Positions 55,975-64,000 of a DNA stretch of 64,000 nucleotides are shown here, piece after piece. Source of the DNA: Rana temporaria. Its lineage: Eukaryota > Chordata > Amphibia > Anura > Ranidae. The first letter of the stretch is position 1; each line of letters opens with the position of its first letter. The notes beneath the pieces are model-generated. The model saw only the letters and a list, made by a program, of their open reading frames with translations, made no database searches and had not been told where the DNA came from. The stretch covers positions 164,659,101-164,723,100 of the forward strand of contig NC_053494.1 in assembly GCF_905171775.1 (NCBI RefSeq), given 5' to 3'. Position numbers and translations under genes: made by a program.

Positions 55975-56059
55975 TTAAATAGGAAGTAAAAAAATACCAA
56001 TAATACAGTACTTCCATAACATTATTATTAGTATTATTATTATTATTACTATTATTATT

Positions 56060-56337
56060 CAAGCCTAACTCCAGAAAAAAATAATGTTTTTGTTTTTAAT
56101 AGAGTGGGAGAGAGCTACAGTTTTTGTCAGGTTTTAATTTCTGTCCGTTATCCTATTGGGGAGATTTCCCTTTCTTCCTGTACCCTCAGTGGGAGAAATT
56201 TCACATTAGTTCTAGTCCTGGCAGGAATTAGAGGAAATCTCCCTAACAGTGAAACAGGTGCAATAAAAACCTGAGAAGGCTCCAATCTCTATTCCATCTC
56301 AATCCAAAATGAAACAAGTTTGGTTGGAGTTAGGCTT
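56060..56337. mobile_element. MITE with AAGCCTAACTCCA ends
   Basis: AAGCCTAACTCCAG at the left and TTGGAGTTAGGCTT at the right are inverted. It is preceded by an ATT-repeat tract and abuts the TTAA element at 56341. Confidence 0.6.
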
Positions 56338-56340
56338 TAA

Positions 56341-57335
56341 CCACTTAAGGACCGAGCCTTATTTTCACACTTGTAAGTTTTCCAGCAAAAGAAAATGATT
56401 TTTAACTTGTAAACAACACCTTAGAGAATAAAATGGAGATCTTTGGTCTTACAAACACATTTTTTGTGAAAAAAAACAAACACTTTTTTGATAAAAAAAA
56501 AAGAAGAGAACAGTTAAGTTAGCCCTAGTTTTTTCTATGGTGTGAAAGATAATGTTACACCAAGTAAATTGATACCTAACATGTCATGCTTTTGGAATGG
56601 CGACAAACTTTTGCACTTAAAAATCTTCATAGGCGAAGTTTAAAAATTTCTACAGGTTACCAGGTCTTGGGCTAGAATTATTGTACTCGCTCTAACGATC
56701 GCCTTGATATCTCACATTTGTGGTTTAAACACCGTTTACATAAGTCGGATGCGTTTGCCTCTGCGCGCAAGCTTAAAGTTACGGGACACTTTAAATGTTA
56801 TTTTTTCTGATTTATTTTACTTTTTATTTTTACACTGTCCCTTTAAAAAATGTTTTTGGACCACTATTATTCCTATTACAAGGAATGTAAACATCCCTTG
56901 TAATAAAAAAAAGCATGACAGGACCTCTTTAATGTGAGATCTGGGGTCAAAAAGTCCTCAGATCTCACATTTACACTTAAATTTAAATAAAAACAAATGT
57001 CCCTTTAAGGTCGTTGGGGGGAAGTGACGTTTGTCACAGAGTGGGAGTCATCATTCCCTCACTCGACTCAGTGCCTCTGAGGGGAAAGGATCAGATCGTC
57101 TCTGCAGCTACCGACAGCGGAGATGACCGGATCTCGGCAGGAGGGGGGTGGGCACCTCTCCCGCCACCGATAAAAGTAATCTCACTGTGAATCTGCCACG
57201 GAGACCACTTTTATCATAAAGCGGACAAACCACCATTCCAGAAAATACTGGGGTTATGACAGCTATCTGCTGCCATAACAACGGTATGCAATGCCAAGTA
57301 CCGAGGTATAACGATGGCTGGCGGTCCGGAAGTGG
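56341..57335. mobile_element. TTAA element, CCACTT family (995 bp)
   Basis: CCACTTAAGGACCGAG… and …GTCCGGAAGTGG lie inside TTAA at 56337-56340 and 57336-57339. It shares the TATTACAAGGAATGTAAACA hairpin and the ACATGTCATGCTTT-type stretch with 14592-15880. A diverged internal piece of the same family continues to about 57550. Confidence 0.75.
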
Positions 57336-57706
57336 TTAAGGCTGGAGGGCAGAAGTGACGTTTGACGTCTCTCCAGTCCTCCAAGGGCATAAAGTCGAGT
57401 GAGGGCCATCTTGCCCTCACTCAACTTCCTGCACATCTGTACCTGATGGCTCCGGTAAGCGGCAGAGAGTACCGGGACACAGCAGGAGGGGGACCAACTC
57501 TCCCACCACCCATAAAAGTGATCTAGCAGCAAAACCACTTTTAAAAGTTTTGCCTATAGTTTTCAAAGTGTTCAACGGTCTAGTAACCTGTACCAGTCCA
57601 TTTATTTTTAGCTATGTGTCATCATTTCTTTGAAAAGTACTGTATATTCTATTCAGTTTGTATGCATAACATCACTGTTCACCTTTTAGCTTGATATGTT
57701 ATAATG

Positions 57707-58118
57707 CCGGGGGTCTCCAAACTTTTTAAACAAACAGCCAATACACTCTCCTTCAGTGTGTGTGTGTGTGGGGGGGGGGGGTGTTGCTGGACTAAGGCCA
57801 GTGGAAGTAAAAAAAAAGGCTGGTATCAGCAGGAGTAAACAATGCCCTTTTGTTGGTGTGCTTGGGAAGAATTGTGCCCCATTGTTGGTGTCCTTGGAAG
57901 GAATTGTGCTGCATCGTTGGTGTCATTGGGAGGAATTGTGCCCCATTGTTGGTGTCATTAGGAGGAATTGTGCTCCTTCTTTGGTATCAATGGGAGGACA
58001 TGTGCCCATTTTTTTGTGTCAATAGGATTACACATGCCCAATTGTTGGTGTCAGTGGGCCAGATAAAAGCATGCAAAGGGTCACATCAAGCCCCCAGGTC
58101 ACAGTTTGGAGACTAATG
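57707..58118. mobile_element. hAT element GGGGTCTCCAAA with internal tandem repeat
   Basis: CCGGGGGTCTCCAAACTTT and CAGTTTGGAGACTAATG are inverted ends flanked by the perfect 8-bp duplication TTATAATG (57699-57706 and 58119-58126). The interior has a roughly 33-bp unit (GTTGGTGTCATTGGGAGGAA…) repeated about seven times. The unit yields the 88- and 89-aa Cys/Val/Gly frames. Confidence 0.8.
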
Positions 58119-58126
58119 TTATAATG

Positions 58127-59508
58127 TATGAAAATTGTGCTAGAGGAAACGGAGACTCCTTTTCTTTAAATCCTTACAAACACACTGCATACTGTATATG
58201 GAAAAACAGAAGAAAAGGGGATATAGAAAAGCTGTTCTATACATAAAGGACATACATAGAGGAAGCAGCACGTATGCTTCAGCCCAATAACCTCATGGGC
58301 ATCCACTGTGCTGTGCCCTAGGGGATTATTCTCTATCCTTTAAGGACTTGCAGAAAATGTGCAAAGTCCTATAACCCGCAGCATAGAGAACAAAAGAACA
58401 CTACCACTGAGCTGACTCAAGTAAACTGAGATCTGATTGTTTGTTAGTAGTTCAGCATTTTTTTTACCTATTATTATATCTTTTGCATTGCCTGGCATCG
58501 TGAATGTGTTAATGCTCTTAGGTTCAAAGGGCCTTTTATATCACAAAGGTCATACTACATCATTTTTTCCCACTGGGCCAAGCTGATCGAAAATTGTTTT
58601 GGCTTCTGTTACAAGCTGTTTGTTGTACTGACTTTGCTGTTTCCTTTCCACTTTCTCCTCTAATTTGATGTATATGGGAAACTAAACTTGGGAGTGGTGC
58701 AATGTGTATGATTAAAGGCTTTGCTCATCCTCATATGTCAATCTATTAACATGCTGTTAACTGAAATATTTGCATGATGTATTTTGGCAGCACTGGAGCA
58801 TTTATCACAGGTGGGTATAAAACTTAGACAAAGGTGTATGTCCTCATTAATTGTGAGAGGTCCTATTCATCTTACACAAGCATAATTAATGCTGCTTGGA
58901 ATCTTTAATTTTTCACTATTTGTCATGATGAATATTTAGTTTTCTCTGTGTTATTTATCAATCTGCTCTCATATCTCCTGGATACTTCAACAAGATGTAT
59001 GTAAGTACTTTATTTCTTATTGTGCTAGAATGACTTCACAAAGTGTGGAAGTGTTAATGTTTCATATTTTTTCTTGTCTGCAATATATATCTGTAGAGAA
59101 TTTTAGATCATATCAATCATACTGAGGCTTTGGTGTGCAAAGTGGGATGAAATGGTTTATTATAGTAGGTGGGCTTTAAGGATATGAAAGTCATCACTGG
59201 TTTGGAATACAAAGCTATTGTGACATGTCACAATGATTTTTCACACTATCATTATACTAGACTGTTGTTATGTCATTTTACAGAGGCACGGGTATTTGTT
59301 TGTGTCGATGCACGCATTGTGCACCTCCATTGATACTTATATGATAGTTTCTGATTTATTTATTTTTTACACTCCTTAGCAGGGTCATGCAACCAGACTA
59401 ATCCAAGATAAGAAGTCATCCTAAGCACAGGGTGATCATATCAGGTGTACACACAACATGACTGGCAGCCTCCACACATTTATCTATGCTTGGGAAACCT
59501 GCATACAT
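58127..59508. other. Intron sequence, no gene seen
   Basis: Apparently unique. 58560-58760 has balanced composition and could be conserved, but no exon signature is present. Confidence 0.5.
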
Positions 59509-59511
59509 TAA

Positions 59512-59855
59512 GGCTGCATTCACATATAGGCAGACAAAATCGCGGCGTTTTGTCCCGCGAATTGCAGCGACAGATAGCGGCGTTTTGTACCGCGATTTGC
59601 GGTGACAAAACGCCGCGATTGTCCGCCTAGCTGTGCCCCTAGATTGTCCCCCTATGGAGATGGTTCCCATCTCCTATGCCGAATGCCGAAAGCCGCCTGA
59701 AAAAAAGGTCCGGGACTTTTTTTCAGGCGGCAGGCGTTCGGCGTGGAGATGTGAACCATCTCCATAGAGGGCAATGTTAAATCATCCCTCTGGCGTCTCG
59801 GGGCGGCAGCGGCGTCACACTACAGGCGACAAAACGCCTAGGTGTGAATGGGCTC
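59512..59855. mobile_element. Harbinger-like MITE GGCTGCATTCAC
   Basis: GGCTGCATTCACA and TGTGAATGGGCTC are inverted and flanked by TAA (59509-59511 and 59856-59858). The interior has repeated CAAAACGCC/GGCGTTTTGT words that pair with one another. Confidence 0.65.
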
Positions 59856-59858
59856 TAA

Positions 59859-60875
59859 ATGATGGGTTCCCAATCTTACCCATTTTAGACGAGTTAGATA
59901 ACAATTATGATGTCTACAAAGAAAAACTGCAGATAGTTGCTTGCAGCACTAGTGATTAGTGGGGAGGGATCTTTGATTGTATTGTGCCCCCCTCTTCTTA
60001 ATGGAAATTGGCGTTCGCTTGGACAATCTGAGCATGCATATTGAAAGAAGAATCATTTTCGCTATTGTCCATTGATGGACATAGCTTGATAATTAACCAC
60101 TGCACATCCAGGGCAATTTTACATTTTAATATTTTTTTTACACATATGTTAAAATCTACATTTGTGCTTAAAAATTACTCAAAGATGAGTTCCAAGCTCC
60201 TTCAGAAAAATACAAATACTGTAGCTGCTGACTTTTAATATTAGGGCACTTACCTGTCCAGGCAATCGGCTATTGGGTTGTTGGTGCCACTATCTTGACT
60301 AAGAGAAACTGGCAATGAAGACTTACATACAGCTTCACAGCCATATTCCACCAAGTTTGCCGTGCTTTGTGAATGGGCCGCAGTCTTCTGGGACCTGTGA
60401 AGTATCCGAGAAGGCAGCGGGGAAAGAAGGGGGGGACTTCCGGCTCAATTTGCCGTGGCAAAACCAGGTACCCACTCCCCCCCTAAAGGTGCCAAATGTG
60501 GCAGCAAGGGGGGGGGGGCAGACAAGCGGGGCTTTCCCTTTTGGGTGGAGCTCCACTTTAAAACCCACCAAACAATTATATATTTTCTGAAAGCGGAGGT
60601 CCTGTAGAAAAATGGTGGCAGTTGCAATTTCTTCATGTTCGTCAAATGTTTATTAAATCTATATTTTCAGAAAAAAAGAATACACTAAAATATATTTTAG
60701 TGCACACAAACACAATACATTATACAAACATTTAGTAAAATATAAAAAATTAGTAAGTAAATAGATATCAAACATGTCAAGCCTTAAAATTACGCACACC
60801 TGTAAAATAAATGATGGTCCATAAGTAACTAAAGTTTTACATGTTAAAGGGTTAAAAAATGGCAAATAAATATTT
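59859..60875. other. Intron with partial repeat at 60240-60565
   Basis: 60240-60565 ends in a GGAGCTCCACTTTAAA terminus of a TTAA MITE whose other end is not clear. The 91-aa frame there is not a gene. Confidence 0.45.
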
Positions 60876-60883
60876 TTTTATAG

Positions 60884-61851
60884 CAGGGCTCAAAATTTTA
60901 AGTCCTGAGCTACTAGCCAGGCCTCAAGGGTTACTCGCCACCAGTTGCCCGCCTAACCCTACCATGCCCCGCCTCTAATCCCGTCCCTAAACCTGCCCTC
61001 ATAAATGATCTCATGAAATGGCACTACTTTTATGTTTTGTTTTGAATAACTTAATTCTGTTTTAAAAATATTAACAACTTTATCCGTGCCCACCAATGCC
61101 GCCTGCCCGTGTCCACGAATGCAGCCTGTGCCTGGAAATGCAGCCTGTATCCGCCAATGCGGCCTGTGCCCATCAATGCAGCCTGTGCCCAACAATCAGC
61201 CTGTGTGTGTCCACCATGCAGCCTGTGTGTGTCCGCCATGCAGCCTGTGTCCAGCATGCAGCCTATGCCCCCCCATAATGCAGCCTGTGTCCCCCCATAA
61301 TGCAGCCTGTGTCCCCCCATAATACAGCCTGTGTCGTCCATAATGCAGCCTGTGTCCCCCCATAATGCAGCCTGTGCCCCCCCATAATGCAGCCTGTGCC
61401 CACCCATAATGCAGCCTGTGTCCCCCCATAATGCAGCCTACCTGTGGATAGGAAGAGAACCGTCACTGGATGATCAGAGCAGGGAACATCACAGATTCCA
61501 TTTCAATAGCTGTGAGTTCCCCTGCAGCGCGCCATCACATAAGCCCCTCCTCTTGTCCGGGGAACTTTGATACATGTCACCTGTCCTAGGATTGGACAGT
61601 GATCTGTCTATCAAAGTCCCGGAAAAAGAGGAGGGGCTTATATGACGGTGCACGGCGTGGGGAACACACGGCTATTGAAATGAAAGCTGTGATGTTCCCT
61701 GCTCTGATCATCCAGCCAGGGGCTCTCCTCTCTTCCCCTCTGATCGGCGGTGCTCGCCCCCCCCCCCCCCGGGGTCCCAGGCAGCCCTTCTCGCCACCCC
61801 TTAAAATCCACTCGCAAAATGCGAGTGGGCGAGTGGATTTTTTGAGGGCTG
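60884..61851. mobile_element. hAT element with 22-bp internal minisatellite
   Basis: CAGGGCTCAAAATTTT and TTTTTTGAGGGCTG are inverted ends flanked by the perfect 8-bp duplication TTTTATAG (60876-60883 and 61852-61859). The right half folds on itself: GATGATCAGAGCAGGGAACA pairs with TGTTCCCTGCTCTGATCATC. No transposase. Confidence 0.82.
61085..61440. repeat. 22-bp minisatellite ATAATGCAGCCTGTGTCCCC
   Basis: About 16 units are present. The right portion is regular at 22 bp (ATAATGCAGCCTGTGTCCCC plus CC) and the left is irregular. The AATGCAGCCT core is shared with the 27.4-28.1 kb array. The His/Leu/Gly/Ala and Cys/Pro frames over it are artefacts. Confidence 0.88.
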
Positions 61852-62413
61852 TTTTATAGCATATATAATTGCTACACAAGCCATATTGTAATTAAATATT
61901 AAAAACTACCTTTCAATTTCAAACTGCAGCACTATAATTTTCAGTAAAATACAATGCAATATGGCAACCTGGAGGCCTTTTGTACACAGATGGTAAACAG
62001 AACACCCCCAAAAATGTAATTTTCTTGTGTGATGGGATTACTTATTTTACGTTAAGTCTGAAGTCAGATTTTGGGCATCCCCTGCAACAAAATATTTCAT
62101 TTTTATTACATTTTTGGTGAGCTACTCCCAAATAGAAATCACGTCCAAAGGAATGCAGACCCTGCCACTTTCCTGATTAGAACCCAATTTGCACATGGAC
62201 AAAACAAACAGCTATTTCTTTAGAATACCAAAAGGTAGGAGTCTGCAATAAAGTTTGTTTCTTTCAACATAGAGGAGATTGGGAACACATGCAGACCCTT
62301 TACAGTACAGTAAAAGTGATCAGGCGGCTCTGTGGGCTGCAAAGTATGGTAGCAAATGCAGAACTGCAGCTGCAAGTTTTACCCACTTGTCCAGGAGTCC
62401 AGGACTTGCATAT

Positions 62414-62580
62414 ACACTAAATTGTCAAAAGTATTGGGACACCTGCCTTAACACATACATGACCTTTAATGGCATCCCAGTCTTAGTCCGTAGGGTTAAG
62501 ACTGCGGAAATAGTCATTGTAGTCTACATGGTCCATTCACAGATTGAAAAGCTCATTTTACACCTCTTGGATAGCTTTAT
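62414..62580. mobile_element. Tc1/mariner terminal fragment
   Basis: ACTAAATTGTCAAAAGTATT followed by GGGACACCTGCC is a well-known Tc1-type terminus. The remainder is short and non-coding. Confidence 0.6.
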
Positions 62581-62587
62581 CTAAATA

Positions 62588-63235
62588 GGGCCAGATTCAC
62601 AGCCGAGATACGCCGTCGTATCTCTCAGAGTATCTATGCGACTGATTCATAGAATCAGTTACGCATAGATAGCCCTTAGATCCGACAGGTGTAATTGTTT
62701 TACACTGTCGGATCTTAGGATGCAATACCGCGGCCGCCACTGGGGAGAGTTTGCGTCGTAAACCAGCGTCGGGTATGCAAATTAGTAGTTACGGCGATCC
62801 ACAACGGTTTTTCGCGTTCGCTACGTCGCTGCTAGTCTAGTTTCCCGTCGCAAAGTTAGTCGTCGTTTTTGGTGCCCTAACTTTACACATCACACGTATG
62901 TGCTGTATAAAGTATGGCCGTCGTTCCCGCGTCGAAATGTGAAAATTTTTCCTTCTTACGTAAGACGTCTGGGAATACGGAAGTACGCTACGCACGTCGC
63001 CGTTCGAAAAAATGACGTCACTTCGCGCAAAGCACGGCGGGAAATTCAAAAGGGAGCATGCGCAGTAGGTCCGGCGCGGGAGCGCACCTAATTTAAATGG
63101 CACACGCCCCTTTGAATTATGCAGGATTACCCTGGAGGCCGCCTGCACTTACACTGGCACTTGCGATGAAAACTTGCGGCGGTGTAACGTATCTACGATA
63201 CGTTACGCCGCCGCGATTCTACGTGAATCTGGGCC
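62588..63235. mobile_element. GGGCCAGATTCAC MITE, copy 2
   Basis: GGGCCAGATTCAC and GTGAATCTGGGCC are flanked by ATA at 62585-62587 and 63236-63238. It shares CCGACAGGTGTAATTG and AAACCAGCGTCGGGTATGCA with 9425-10095. CpG-rich. Confidence 0.78.
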
Positions 63236-63238
63236 ATA

Positions 63239-63960
63239 GTGTCTGTGTAGCCTTGTGTAACCAATCAGATTCTCTTGTTTTTATTTTCTTGGGCATGTAA
63301 GAAAATTAAAAAGTTGATATATAAGATTGCAACACATGCACTAGATTTTTCAATATATTTAATCCGATTTGTATCTCTCTATATAGACTCCTGTCAAATA
63401 AAGTCAGACATAAATATGAGAATAGCAATGTCACCAGTGGCTTTGCCTGCAGTTACAATAACGCTATTTATTTTTAAAATAAATAAAATTGGTAACGCTT
63501 TGTACTTTTTATTATGATAAATATTTTACTGGAGAACAGCAAGAACTTTTAAAGGACGTGTGAAAGTCAATTTTTGTTCTAATTAATTAAATTCCTCTGT
63601 GAACTGACCAGGACGGCAGCAAAGAAGCATTCATTCTTCATGCTGTGACATCTTCCTACCTCATCTCTGTCTCAGATTTCTCAGATCATGGTGGTTTATG
63701 TAAAGCTTGGAAAGATAGGAAAATACTGTATATGGGAGGTTATAAACTGCTTGGTGACAAATGCCTCCATTTAAAGAATATTAAAATCAGGGGGGTTGAT
63801 TTTCCAAAAGGGTTCAGTTTGCAAAGTACATTTTCACTTGTGAATGAGTTGAATGATTTGAAGATAAGTGAAAATCCAAAGAATTTCTATTTGTGTACAA
63901 GAGAAATAAAAATCAGGATTGGCTGGTTTCAGTCAGCACTGCTTCTTCTCATTCACTTGT
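63239..63960. other. Intron sequence, no gene seen
   Basis: No exon matching the next expected dynein residues was found. Confidence 0.55.
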
Positions 63961-64000
63961 GCCGGTTCACACTACAGCGACTTGGGATCCGACTTGTCAG
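63961..64000. mobile_element. Start of a MITE cut by the window edge
   Basis: GCCGGTTCACACTACAGCGA followed by CTTGGGATCC resembles the start of a TIR element of the TTCACAC type. The rest is outside. Confidence 0.4.

Overview
The window is vertebrate nuclear DNA, almost certainly from a frog (Anura; a ranid-type neobatrachian is my inference). It lies inside one large gene, and most of the rest is transposable elements nested in one another. Five spliced exons on the + strand (17533-17766, 29000-29146, 52497-52610, 52698-52841, 55061-55243) encode a continuous 274-residue stretch of an axonemal outer-arm beta-type dynein heavy chain. It best fits DNAH11: the end of AAA4, coiled coil 1 of the stalk, and the start of the microtubule-binding domain. 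Every exon is a multiple of three and all introns are phase 0. Intron sizes run from 87 bp to 23 kb. No exon was found before 17533 or after 55243.

1-17.5 kb (intron): a TTAA-flanked MITE, a Tc1 transposase remnant, a 988-bp solo LTR, an element with 6-bp target duplications, Harbinger-like MITEs, and a foldback hAT element that carries a TTAA element. There is also a short retroelement fragment flanked by a 15-bp duplication inside another TIR element.

17.8-29 kb (intron): a nest several layers deep. A 6-bp-TSD element contains a 33-bp minisatellite. The minisatellite is split by a 6.7-kb piggyBac element with a decayed transposase. That element is in turn interrupted by a relative of itself and by two MITEs. 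A second, 24-25-bp minisatellite follows.

29.1-52.5 kb (intron): dominated by a 17.9-kb Penelope-like retroelement (PLE) insertion flanked by an 18-bp target duplication. Two copies lie head-to-tail on the - strand and meet a third copy on the + strand. They are nearly identical and encode an ORF1 (coiled coil plus RGG-type tail) and an ORF2 (reverse transcriptase plus GIY-YIG endonuclease). ORF2 has no usable ATG and overlaps ORF1 in the -1 frame. Each terminal repeat holds a hammerhead-ribozyme-like fold. A MITE has jumped into one terminal repeat, and the empty site is preserved in the others. Two short insertions just upstream, one of them a palindrome, have duplications of 14-15 bp.

55-64 kb (intron): TTAA elements, two related hAT elements with internal tandem repeats, a hAT element with a 22-bp minisatellite, and GGGCCAGATTCAC-type MITEs. 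No RNA genes, CRISPR arrays or bacterial features were seen. Most open frames elsewhere are repeat-derived or chance.
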